In this document: piece after piece, positions 47,290 to 59,634 of the stretch
Layout: each line of letters starts with the position of its first letter
Numbering within the stretch: position 1 is the first letter of the stretch
DNA from: Buddleja alternifolia
Taxonomy: Eukaryota > Streptophyta > Magnoliopsida > Lamiales > Scrophulariaceae
Assembly: GCA_019426215.1 (NCBI GenBank)
Contig: CM033402.1
Coordinates: forward strand, 1,922,001 to 1,986,000
DNA: 64,000 bases
Direction of reading: 5' to 3'
Made by a program: the position numbers and the translations under genes
The notes under the pieces: generated by a model
Databases searched by the model: none
What the model was told of the DNA's origin: nothing
What the model saw: only the letters and a program-made list of their open reading frames with translations

Positions 47290-50200
47290 ATGGCTATTCC
47301 TCCTCACGCCGCCGCCCATGATTTGGGGTTTTTTGTTCCTCGAGCCACTCTTCTCGATTGTGAGGCAGCCGAGGATTTATACAACGTCATCACGGTGTTT
47401 CGTGGTCATTATAGCGACGTCAAGATCGCGACTCTTGATGAAACCCATGTGGTGCCCCGATGGTGCTCCGATCGTCGAGGTCAGCTGCTCAACCAACTAA
47501 CTTTAGGCCCTCGATTTGAACCTTCGGCCTTCGAAACCGATTCGACTAGCGCCCCCAATCTCCTCTGCACTTGGCCTGATTTAGAGAGCGACAATGCTCC
47601 GTTATGCTTGCGAGGGGTAGCCCCTAAGTTGGCTTGGACCAATATGAAGAAACCTATCAATGGGTGGATAGGTAATACCGATGCTTTTGTATGGTTCAAT
47701 CGGCTCCAGCAATTTCACTCGAAGTGGACGAATAATCGAATTATGGGACTTATTCGAATAGCCTGTTACCAAACACTTCCTTTCGAGCAGGTGTTGACCG
47801 ATGCCTTAGCCCTTTCGTGGCATCCCTCGTACAATTGCTTTGTGTTACCTCGAGGATTCCAGATGATCACACTCGAGGATGTGGCTTTAATTACTGGGTT
47901 GTCTCCTTACGGGACCATACTTCCTACTGGAGAAGCGATTAGCAACGCTCAGTCCCTTTTAATCTCTTCGTCCGAGTGGCTAAAGGGTCATGGCAAGAGT
48001 GGTGGCGCGAACGTTGCTTACTCTAATTTGGTTACACATTTCTCAGAATGTGGAGACCCAGTACCGGCTTTCGAAGAGGTACTGTTCTTGAATTTTGTTT
48101 TTTCTCGTTTATTCATGAATTCCGGTTGTGCCGTAAATAAAACTTTTCTCCCACTTTCTGCTAATATTGCGGCCACTATGGGGCCAATCGAACTGGCTCC
48201 TTTAGTATTATCTCAGTTTTATCGCATGATGTTTAATCTCCATCGGGACCCTTCGAATGTTAAGAGATTGTCAGGTCCCTTATGGTTGTTGTCTCTTTGG
48301 GCTTTCCTTTATTACCCTGATCTGTTAAATATTAGGACCCCCGAGTCTTTCGAAGAACCATCTCAATCTTCTTCTATTTTTCAACCTGTTTCGAGTTGGG
48401 TCTGTTACGGGGAGGTGGCAATCAATTTACTGCTTCCTCTCGAAAAGGCTTCTTACCTTCTAACTTTGAGTACTATTTATAACCCAATCTTTGTCTCGAC
48501 TTGGTGCCCTCTTTTCGAATTGCGGCACAGGCAAGTATCTTTCCATTGGTCCCATACTGTCCTTCCAGTTTGGTTAAGGGATATTGATTCTTTAAGGCGT
48601 TCTGACGATGATCGCCCTTATTAGCGCTCGGTTCTATCCTCTCGAGATTTATTATTTGCTGATAACACTCCGGGTGTTGAAGTCTATAACCCTTAGGTAA
48701 CTCTAATGTTCTTGTACATTTTTCATCTTTTAATCATTTACCGTTTATCGAAGGCTAATTATTTTATTATTTACAGCTGTGTTCGAGACAATTCGGTCTC
48801 ACCCAAAGTTTTGCACTTCCTTTCTTGGGGACGATGAATCGTCCTTGGTCGAAGAGACAGTACACTATCCCAAAAACCAAGAGGGATCGAGCAGAAATTA
48901 TCATTCGAGGGATGCCGGCCTGTCAAATTCTCCTTATCCCAGTTCCTGCCTTCTGTAGAGTCCTTCGAATGGAGGAATGCTTCACTAATTTCTGGAATCG
49001 CGTCTTGCAACAAAATTATTCCAGGCAGATTATCTGGAAGTTGGTGGTCGACTTTGCCAAACTTCACGTGGGTTCTGCAAATATAGGCGAGCTTTCGAGA
49101 CTTCTATCAGTCGAGGTACAGTGGTAAAAGATTCTTCCCTTTTTTTAATTCTTCTATTTTTATTGAACGTTTTTCTTATTTTGGCAGGATGATGCCTAAA
49201 TCATTCCTCATTATTTAACATATGGATGGCGATTCGAAAGAGATGATCCCGTTCTTCAAGCCCACGAAGGTTTGTTTCGAACCCTTCAAGAATCAGAAGC
49301 CCTTGCTCGAATGGCACCGAGTGCCAGGGTTAGACCTTCATCGAGTGCTACCGGAGCATCAAAATAGAAAAATAGTTCTTCTATTGCTTCAGTTCCAATT
49401 ACTCGAAAAAGAAGAGCTCTTCTGATTCCCGAAGCTCCTCCTCCGACAACTGAATCGGCAACCGAGCCGCCTCAAACTTCAATCGAAGATGCAGCAGAAG
49501 ACGTGGATCCCCAGCCACTCATTCATAGAAGTAGAAAACGCCTTCGCTTGGGGGAAAAGCTCGACATCCTTGGTAATCATCTTCGTTTGTTACTCTGTTT
49601 TCATTACTTTGCTAGCCTTAATGATTCTTGTATCATTCTTGCCTCATATTTACGTTTTCTACATAGATCCTTCAGTGAGGTCTGCAACGCTCGAAGAATT
49701 TCCTCTCGAGCCCAATGTTGAGGATTCTCTCGATACCAATTCTCCCACAGTTCTTTCACCGAATAGTCCAACCATTTCAACTTCTAGGCTCAATTTCGAG
49801 ACAGCTCCTACTGAGGTTATGACCTCTTTCGATAACGTTTTTCCTGGTAAGTGTGTTCTCCTTTCTTAAAATTTATTTGGATAATATTTCTATCCTTCGA
49901 CTAGATTCTAATATGTATTTTCTTTACCTATAAATAGCTTCGACCGAAATTACTTCCCCTTCTTTGGTTCCGGTAACTCCCGTCTACCGATCCGATAATA
50001 CGGCCACCATTGCCGACCTCTTCTCTATCCCTGCTTTGCCATCTTCGATTAGGTTATCCTTTTTCTCCCGGACGGGAATTTCGACTATCTTCGTGGATCC
50101 TTCGATTCTTGGCTCGAGCCATTCTGGAGGTCTTCCTCTCCAATCTTTGTCGGGTCCTTCTCGCCTTCCGGCCTCTTCGGTGCATATTGAGGAGATAAAT

Positions 50201-50897
50201 CCGATCCCTGATACCCGGGTCGTTCCTAATCCTGATCCGGCCTCTGCGACTTTAGCGATTTCATCAGAATTTGAAGGTGAGTTTTAAAATTTTGCTCCTC
50301 ATGTTTTCTCTTCGAGTATTTATTCACACCCGTACTTTGATTATTTCAGGAGAGATCGCACCGTTAGTATTTTCCCGGGGGGAATTAACAGAGGCTCTTT
50401 ATGAGATTCGTCGTTCTCCAAATGACACTATCTTACTGACGAGGCTTCGAGCTCTTCTCGAAGAGGCTTCCTCGAGGGTTGCCAATCCATGGTTGCCCAT
50501 GTTTCACGCTGCCCGTCAGGTATTCGAAACATGCCTTACTCGCCTTCGTGAACTTTTCGATCAAGGCATCAACCCCTTTGCGGAAGATATATCTCCCGAA
50601 CTTTCCCAGCGATTATCTCAATTAAAGAGTCGGGCCCCAGTCCTCGAAGGTACTCGAGCGGACTACTTGTCTCGGATAGCTGCCATAGATGCACAAATTG
50701 CAGCTCTTCAGTTTGAAATGGATCAACTTTCGGACCTCACAAATCAAGTTGAGGAGGACATTACTGATCTTGATGGTCAAATTGCTCAACTCACATATGA
50801 GCTTCATGAAGTGATCGGACCAGTTTTGCTCGAGAAGGACGCCTTCGACTCTGCCCTTGAAGTGTTGTTCAATTCTTTACATTTTATTCGCTTTTAG
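47290..50897 (+). pseudogene. plant mobile domain (PMD) gene, antisense in retroelement, copy 1
   Basis: Six exons by comparison of the two copies: 47290-48696, 48777-49115, 49188-49572, 49667-49846, 49938-50276 and 50350-50897. All have GT-AG borders and the phases sum to 1066 codons. Exon 1 holds the plant mobile domain (NGWIGNTDAFVWF..., LPRGFQMITLEDVALITGLS). Exon 3 has basic clusters TRKRR and HRSRKRLRLG suggesting a nuclear protein. Exon 6 is a predicted coiled coil (AAIDAQIAALQFEMDQLSDL). PMD proteins include MAIN/MAIL1, and the domain is often found in transposons. This copy is broken by TAG at 48622 and 48694 (end of exon 1), TAA at 49197 and two TAGs near 49366-49376. It converges with pol, 63 bp away. 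Confidence 0.82.
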
Positions 50898-50960
50898 GAC
50901 ATCCTCGATGTAATCCGTAGATCAGGGTTTTTTAGCCTATCTTTAATCGTATTTCTTAGA

Positions 50961-53245
50961 CTATTGTAAGAAATTTGTGGCTGTTTCGGGCAATCTTTCA
51001 AATATAATTGCTTCATTTTCTTTCCATATACTTGGTGTGAATTTTTTAAGATGTCTGGCATTTAAAGCCCTTCCATAATCGTCTCCATTTAAATACTGGA
51101 TTTTGAATGAATTTCCTGACAACTTACTTGAAATTAAAAATGGTTCCTCCCATTTAGGCGACCATTTCCCGTAAAACTGATCTTTTGACCCTTCGGGTAA
51201 AACCATTTTCCATACTAAATCCCCAATTTCGAAGGATCTCGGCTTTACCTTTTTGTTGTAACTGTTCTCTACTTTTCTTTTTTGAAGTTCGATTTGTTTT
51301 AATGCCATATATAGTTTGCAACATCTCATGGTCTAACTTTTCGATATTCATATTTTCGATGTATTGTTTTGCTGTGAGATGCATTTGTTCACAGATTCTT
51401 CTCGATTTAATACTAACTTCAATAGGGATTACGACTTCGTGACCATAAACAAGTTGAAATGAAGATATCCCCAAACTATCCTTTTTAATTGTTCTTAATG
51501 CCCATAATACATCTATTAGCAATTCGTGCCAATTTCTGAGATTCCTTCCTATCATTTTCGAAATACAGCCTTTAATCAATTTGTTTGATGACTCGGCTTG
51601 CCCGTTTGCTTGGGCATAGTAAGGTGTGGAATTTAATAACTTAATCCCGAATTGATTTAAAAATTGAAGCATTTCTGTGCTATTAAAAACTCTAGCTTGA
51701 TCGAATGTTATCGATTCGGGTATTCCAAATCTTGTGATTATATTTTCTTTAATAAATTCGGTTATTGTTGTCGAATCGATATCTTTGAAAGCCTTAGCCT
51801 CAATCCATTTGGTAAAATAATCTGTAGCCACCAATATATATCTATGTTTTTTCGATGAGGCAGGTTTGATTTCACCGATGATGTGCATTGCCCATCCTCG
51901 GAATGGCCATGGCTTGATAATCAAGTTCAAATTAGCTGCAGTTTGTCTTAGTATTTTTCCGGATTTCTGACATTGCTTGCACCCTTTAGCATAATTAACA
52001 CAATCTCTTATCATTGTTGGCCAATGATACCCATATCTGTGTATTAGCCATCTCATTTTCTGCCCAGCTTGATGGGCTCCACATATCCCCTCATTGGTCT
52101 CGGCCATGACGATCATGGCATCTTCCAAATCGAGGCATTTTAACAAAACTCCTTGAGAGACTTTTCTGTATAATTCCAGCCCATCATAAAAATAATGATG
52201 TGCAGTTAGCTTTAATTTATTCGAGAATCCTCCTTTCGTAGGATTTTTAAGATACTCGGTAATTTCTTTTCGCCAATCTTCCTTTTATTTCATAATATCT
52301 ATTTTGTTAATTAGGATGCGTCTATCTTCGAAGGGTAAGACCGTTCTTGGTGTAAGTTCGATTGCCGACTCACACATGGTCTAATTTATACTCTGATGCT
52401 AGTTGAGCCAAATCGTTCGTGATCTGATTATTTTCTCTTGGAATATGTATGATTTTAACGTTATCAAAATCCTTTAATAATTCGTGTACTCGAGTGAATG
52501 AAGCTATAGCCAATGGACTTACACATCTAAAAATTCCTTTTACTTGGTTTATGATTAACTGGGAATCGCCCCTTATCTCGACATTTTTAACATTCATTTC
52601 GAGTAAGACTTCCAAACCTAATATAAGGGCCTCGTACTCTGCTCTATTGTTCGTACACTCACCTTCGATTTTCGCGTATATCTTCGTGACTATCTTATTT
52701 GGAGACAATATGTATAATCCAATACCTGCAGTTTTTCGGGTACTTGATCCATCGAAATGGAGGGTCCATGGCACCAGATCTATGAATTCCCATTCGATAT
52801 TGTTCAATGTATTTGTTTTCGAAGGATAATCTGCTAGAAAATCAGCCAACGCTTGTCCCTTGATGGCCTTCTGGGGTACGTACACCAAATCGAACTGGAG
52901 TAGACTTAAACTCCATTTGCTTAATCGTCCCTTCACTAATGGTTGATTTATCATGAATTTAATTATGTCTGTAGGGGACACTACTTCTATGATATATGCG
53001 GAGAAATAATGTCTTAACTTGACGGAAGCAAAATATAAGCAAAGGCACCACTTTTCGATAGACGAATACCTTTTTTCGGTTTCTTTGAGGAGTCTACTTA
53101 AATAGAAAATGGCTTGTTCGAATCCTCTATCATTTTCTTGTAGTAAAAGGCAGCCAATCGAATGATCTGCAACTGATATGTACAATCTTAACTTTTTCCC
53201 ACTTCGAGGGGGAATCAAGACTGGTGGTCGACTTAAATATTGCTT
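50961..53245 (-). pseudogene. Ty3/gypsy pol (RNase H, archaeal-type RNase H, integrase), copy 1, truncated
   Basis: On the minus strand, in order: the end of the reverse transcriptase and its RNase H (53218 downward, ISVADHSIGCLLLQEN), a second archaeal-type RNase H (WTLHFDGSSTRKTAGIGLYI, NNRAEYEALILGLE), and integrase with an HHCC finger (HQAGQKMRWLIHRYGYHW...CKQCQ), core and C-terminal domain (FEIGDLVWKMVLPEGSKDQF). The double RNase H marks the Tat lineage. Lesions: an in-frame stop in the RNase H-integrase linker (near 52290), His at the first catalytic Asp position (51883-51885) and a 4-bp insertion near 51306. Reverse transcriptase, protease, gag and the 5' LTR are missing: sequence switches to DRIP intron at about 53245. 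Confidence 0.88.
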
Positions 53246-53246
53246 T

Positions 53247-56200
53247 ATTATCTTATGTTTGCGTGTTGAATGGTTAAATATTTTTTCGGTGAGGAGTCTG
53301 ATATTTCTTTTCTATGGAATGTCATCGTAGTTTGCGGAAATGCATTTACAAGAAGTCTCAGATGAGGAAATGGAATGTGTCCAATATGCAAATATAGATT
53401 TAGGATGTGTCATTGGGAAGTTGAGGTCAGATCTACTAGCTTTAGTCATTCAAACGATTTTTTGTCATCTTTGGCTAAGGCACACAAAGTGAGCCAAAGT
53501 TGGTTGTATAGTCTTTTCGGCTTTATACACGAATGCAATGTGCACATGTGAAGACAAATGACGCTTTCTTCCAAACTTACTTATACATTCAAAGCCTTCT
53601 CAATATTGTATCATGATTGCTAATTCTTAGCTTTCACTCTTATATTCTGTGTTATTCCCACCTCTGTTCATGGAGATTTTGGGCTTGCATGGTATGGCTA
53701 TGCACTTCTTATTGAACATGTTTAACTTATAGTTCTTGTAATGTATAATGTGCTTCTGCTGATCACAGATGCACTTTTTCTTACGTGCTTGCAATTCGAC
53801 CTCATTCTCTACCCTACTCACAATTAAATAGGACTGCTATTATTTTGCAGTTTCACTCATATCTCAAGACACTCACATAATTAAATGTCAATTGTATCCC
53901 CAGTTTGTTTGTGCACTTCATTAATGACCACAAATTTGCTTTTCTCTTGCATGTAAGCTTGGTCGTTAATGCATATTAATATGGAATGAAAGAAAAGTGT
54001 TCTTTGTTCTCTCAACATTTCATTGCTACCTTTGAACCAGGCCGGATCATAATTTGCAAGACATAAGGGCGAAAATTCCCTAGTAAGAGGATAAAGGTGA
54101 AGGCACCTGAAGTCGTGACTCCTGTTGCATTGCCTGCCAAGAGAAAGGAAAGATCTCTCTCATCATTGGTTGTTAGCACTCCCAGAGTATCATCTCAGAG
54201 TGGAATGACTGGAAGAAGATCAAAATCAATTGCAAGAAAAGCATCAAAGGGTTCTAGTTTTACCATAGAAAAACCAGTTACCATAGAGGATGACTCTCCT
54301 GAAGAATACCCTGAGAGCTCTAGCTCACCGGAGATGTTGAGGAAATATACTCAGAATGCGAGACAGGTATGGTGTATAATTCTGAAGCTTCTGGACCTCC
54401 TTGGTGGGCTCCAAATCGGGCATTTCTATCATGGTCCACAATACATTGTTGGATAGGGTGATTGAACTGTTTTATTGTAACTCCCATGTTCGATGGTGTA
54501 TGATGGACCGGGACCACGATACATAATTTAATCACAATGATCGAATCCGCTCCACAGTACATTGTTGGAGGATTAGGGTGATTGAACTACTTTTTACTAG
54601 GGCACCCCAGCATCCTACAGTGTATGATGGATCGGGGCCACAATACACCGTTGGATCAGGGTGATAGGGTGAATGAACTGTTTTTTCCTAAAACACCGCT
54701 GCATCTAATGGTGTAAGATGGACCATGACCATTATATCATAGAATTTCCCCTCCAAATCCTTGTAAAATTACCACTCTTCATACTTACTGACATCATTGT
54801 TGCAGAAATCTGCTGCTCGTGAGCCATCTAACCGCCCTAGTCCTGATAAAGGAAGAGAAAATGGTTCTGAGGCTTGGGGAAGAAACGTTGATATTTGGAA
54901 CCTTTAACTTGTTTGGTGGAGGCAGCAAATAGGAGCAAGTCTTCGAAGCTTAGTGCACAAGGATCAGTTGAAGAGCTACATTCTTATGAAAACGAAGGAC
55001 TTCTCAGTAAAACCAAAAATAAGGAAAATAGGCAGAAATCAAAACTTAAAGACGAGAAAAATTGCAGTGATCATGCCCCTTCAGAATCAGAAAGGCCTAA
55101 AAAGTTGCGCAAAATTCGTGCAAAGAAAGCACAACAGTTTGGAGAAGTAAGGGTTTCTCCACAAGATGTGCTTGATGCAACCGATGCTAAATTTGACAAA
55201 GAGATCATCCAATTTGGTTCTCATTAGTGGCTTCTGACGAAATGTAAGCAGTTTATTTCAATCCTCAAGGGGATTTAATCTTCTGAAGGACCAAAATATG
55301 GTTATTTATGCTGTCTGTCTCTCTGATTTTATATGATATTTTTAGGGGAGGAGATGCACGCCCTTGCCTCAGATTCCTGCAAGTACTTGAGAATAAAGTA
55401 AGTTCTCATTAGCGCTTGTCATTCTAGCTATTGAATATTATTTTGAATGGGAGACGTACAGTGTACCATTTGGATGTTGTTGCTTTTACATTGTCCCAAG
55501 AATTACTTGATGTTCTTATAACATCATTTTTTTCATTTCCATATAGAGAAAAAGGTGCATTTACTTTTTTCACTGGCATTAATTTGTTATTGTGAGTATT
55601 ATTAGTACACGTCTGAACCTATTAAGTAATACACTGCTATAATCTGGTCTTGTCAACTCCATCTTTTTAATAATTGGTTAATGCAGTAATTCATGAAAAA
55701 CATGGACAGTCTCTTTGACATGGCTTTGGTGCTCCTAGTTAACAGTTTTTTCTTCTTCTCCAAAATTTTAAGGGATTTGTTCATCATTTTGACATGCACA
55801 TCTCCTCGGCCTTTTCTATGTGTCCGTCAACTTTGTCACATTGATTTGGGTTTAACCTATCGTTGGCTAGTGAAACAATTGTATAAACTGTTATTTTGTT
55901 TAGAAGAAGTATTTTATAGATGTTAATGACTATGTTACTTGTGATATTCTATCGATTTGCCTCTTGATTAAGGGATATTTGCATATCATACCCCTGTGTA
56001 ACATGAAACTGCACACATCCCCCTCAGTTAAAAAAATAGCCTGAAATAACCCTATGATTTTCAAAGCCCTGCACGAAACCCCCAAGCCTGCTTCAAATAC
56101 ACTGCGCGTAAATGCTACCTTCCGCGGATTTAACATGGATTGGAGGTTTCGTGCAGGGTTTTGAAAATCATAGGGTTATTTCAGGCTATTTTTTTAACAC

Positions 56201-57538
56201 AGGGAGGATGTGTGCAGATTTCATGTTTCACAGGGGGTATGGTATGCAATTATCCCCTTGATTAACTACATTAGGAAAACTCAGCAGCATTACTTTAGTT
56301 TTGATAGTTCGATTCACGGTTTGTTTTTGACACCAAAGTAGACCAAAAGTTTGAACTTTATCTTTCATCAACTGTGGTATGATTTAAACCTACAGCTACA
56401 TGTTTATTGGAAAGTATATGCTATATAACTCTGATTGATATATCTGGTTAGCTGCATGAATTTTCTGAAGAAGTATCTGGCATGGTAGTATATATAACCA
56501 ATCGATCAAATGATTGCCTGCATGAAGCTGACTTGGTAGTAATTGATGCTGTCAAAAAAACAAATCCAATTCTGAAGAATTATTAGTGCAATAATGATTG
56601 AGGCGGTAAACTTCCGATATAGTTCTATGAAATGTGCGCCAGGGTTGAAGATTTTACTTTGTTGATGAAGCTTACTGAACTTTTTGGATGGAGTCTTGAA
56701 GATCATTGAATATGATTCTCTTTTTCTTCCTTCCATAAAAAATTTGCTCCCTTAATGTATAATCTGCATTCACTTTCCTATACATTCATATAGGAAAAAA
56801 GACGTGAATTGAAATGACTTATTGTTTTATATTTTACATATTTCAAAAGAATATTTTTGGCGAAAATATAAAATATGGGAATGAATTATCTTTCTTATGA
56901 AAATCCATTGCATTTTTCACAGGGATGGGAGCATACCGGTTTCTTTTATTCAAAAGTACCTCAAGAGGAAGTTAGATCTTACAAGTGAAGACGAGGTAAC
57001 CTTACAACTTCTATTCCAATATAGCTCATGTTGGGTTAATACTATATAGACACATGTATATAAGAAATTATAAATAATTTAGAGGATATAAATTTATACT
57101 CGTAAATTGATGGTAATTGATTGATTGATTTATTTATTATTTTTTTTTTGGGGGGGAAGAAGGGGGGGCGCAAAATTGTATCTGTAAGAAGTAAGGACTC
57201 ATTTGGATCCATTTTGGACCCAATATCAAGCTAGACCCAACAGAAGCGGACCCAAAGTGGACCAGCACAATATTTCCTACTTAACCCAACCCGAAAGTAG
57301 ATTAGATTGGAACCATGGGTCCAAACCCATAAGCTTATGCAGTATTCTTCTTTCGATCCTTCTGTAGGTTGAAATCAAATGCATGGGACACAGGGTGATT
57401 CCAACATTGACACTGAGTAATCTGATAGATCTGTGGCTTGAAACAACTAGTACCGAGAGAGTATCAACCACAATTGGTTCATCGGCAAAGGATTTTGTTA
57501 TGGTATTGGGCTATGCTCGCAGAGTCCTCGATTCTTGA
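53247..57538 (+). pseudogene. 5'-truncated DRIP pseudogene (second copy)
   Basis: Begins within intron 1 of the DRIP-type gene, lacking exon 1 and the promoter. Exon equivalents: about 53331-53429, 54041-54366, 54806-55243, 55346-55397, 56923-56995 and 57368-57538. Exon 2 is scrambled by many one-base gains and losses, breaking the RING. Exon 3 has a 2-bp deletion near 54077, exon 4 one-base deletions near 54899 and 55200, and exon 5 two more. Exons 6 and 7 look unchanged. By eye, exons 3-7 show only these small deletions and no substitutions. It is either a real truncated tandem copy or an assembly product. Confidence 0.85.
55963..56265. mobile_element. Mutator-type hairpin MITE, second copy
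   Basis: Copy of the 43601-43886 element (55972-56256) with the same CTTGATTAA flanks. It travelled with the segmental duplication. Confidence 0.85.
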
Positions 57539-58544
57539 ACCCGCCCGCCACATTTTTCCTTCTCATCTCCGATGGTCTCGATGAATCCAGTGAAAGGGTC
57601 TTTGGGATGTTGGAAATACTTTACCAACTGTTGCAACTTATCTTTTGAAATGAGTTTCTAATGTTGTAGACTTAGAAGTACTAGCGTCTGTTTTATTAGG
57701 GTAATTAATCGCAATCATTCATATGGTAGAATTCATGTGAAATTCACCATATATAGATTATTGTGATTTGCAGTTTGGAGTCTCAAGATTCACTAAAAAT
57801 TGTCTCGTTCTATTGTATGATTGTACCCAGTGGACCTGCGTAGGACGTGAGAGTTTATATCGTTCTTACATGAACCGCGTCGTACTTTAAAATTGGTTGT
57901 TTTTCCAATTTGTTGCAACATGTGTTGTCTTATGGATGAGCAATATATTACTCACAGATTCAAATCAAATATTATCAATGCAACTCAGATTTTTATTTCA
58001 AAATTATGTATTATTTGTATTTACTTCACATACGCACGATAAGTGTGTAATTTTTATATTTTGGGACTATGCATATATTGTGTATAAGTCAGGTGAAATA
58101 CGAGAACAAATTATTTGAAATAGAGGTTCCGAACTGTGTAACACATGGACTGTTCCTAAAAGAACTCCCATCAGTCACCCAAAATAGAATATTTCAATAT
58201 TCAGGAATTTTTTTCGGTATTTATTAGCAAAAAGTAATTCTAATATAGTCAAACAAGGTCAACAACTAGCTGGTACCTGATTCGAATATGGTTGAAAGAT
58301 GAGCTATTCAATACTCGACTTGAAATCGTTCTATAAAAACTTGTTTGAGCTTGGATAGTTAACATATAACACCAAGGTTGAACAACTTTTTGTATGTTCA
58401 ATAAGTTTGAAGCTCAGTTCGACTCGACTCAATTAGTAGAAATAATAAAATATATGCAAAAAAAAAAGAGTCAAATTACGTGAGTTTGACCTGTGTTCAG
58501 CTTCATTGAAGCTTGTTTGAACTTCAATCGATTAATGATCAAAC
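57539..58544. other. duplicate of DRIP 3' flank and dispersed repeat
   Basis: Matches 45178-46191, including the CTCGACTCG-type repeat at about 58305-58544. No gene. Confidence 0.6.
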
Positions 58545-59591
58545 TGTTTCGTGTTTTCGAACAAACTAGCCTAGGGAAGGATTCCGAAATATTCGGTCCA
58601 AGCCCCGTGATAATTCTCACCCTAGAATTATCTAATAACCCTTGCCTATATGCGCTAATGGTGGTTTAAGTCTTATAAATATCTTTCGTAATAAGATAAG
58701 TAAGAAAAATCAGGAAGATACAGTAATATTCAAGCAATTTAAACAACACTTAAAACTTAAAGATAGAATACCTCCATGAATTCTTCGATGAATTCTTCTT
58801 TTGTTCAACGGTGGATTACAAGAACGTATTGATGTTGACAAGCTACTCTACTCTACGATTACAGACTAATTACTCTACAAACTAATTATCTTAATTTGCT
58901 AAGCTAGTCTAATGATAAAGAGATAAAAGTTTGTTGTTTGATGATGATGATGATCTTTTTCTCCTTCTTCGCATATATACTCTGGCTGTCTATGTAACTT
59001 CCACGTTCGTCAACTTACGAAAACTGCCCGCAACTTCTCTTTTTAAAATTATTCCTCTTGGCGCCCACGTTCCTGATAAGATTAAGATGTATTAAAGATT
59101 TTCTTGCTCTTTCTGGGCCCAATGATATATAGGCTCCATTTTTTGCCCATATGTTCTTATTGGGCTTGCACTACTCTGTTGGGCTCCATATATGTTATTG
59201 GCCCATATCTCATTTTTCTTATATATATAAACAAATGCCCCCCTAATGCCCATGAATGTTTCGAATTTATGGGCATTAAATATATTCGTATGTTTCGAAC
59301 TCGTGAACATTAACTGACACGTCTGTTCGTTTACCTGTAATTCGAATTGTCATAGTCATTAAGAAAGACACGTCTTCTGAAAAAATGGAAATACGTGCCT
59401 CTTTATGAAAAACATCAGGGTTTTTCGTCTTCCTAATCACTAATAAGTGTGTTTTCATCATGGGTGTTAAACCTCTATAAATAGTCGATTTTTTCCTTAC
59501 TGTAGCATATCTCTTCTAATTCTTATCTCCATCTTCTTCGAGAGACTCCGCCCCTCTGTTATCTCCACCCGACATAAACAGAGATCCTTCA
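58545..59591 (-). mobile_element. 3' LTR of Ty3/gypsy element, copy 2
   Basis: Counterpart of 46192-47246 with the same TG..CA ends and adjoining polypurine tract. It is eight bases shorter overall because of small deletions, mostly in mononucleotide runs. It carries the plus-strand TATA box at 59475-59484. Confidence 0.65.
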
Positions 59592-59634
59592 TTCCCCCTT
59601 TTTTTTATCTTTTCGAACATTCCATTTGGGGTTA

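Noticed and set aside
49489..49869. Reading PMD exons 3-4 with the intron between them as one membrane protein
   Set aside because: The hydrophobic segment (SLVIIFVCYSVFITLLALMI) comes from intron 3 read in another frame. GT-AG borders and phase agree with splicing in both copies.
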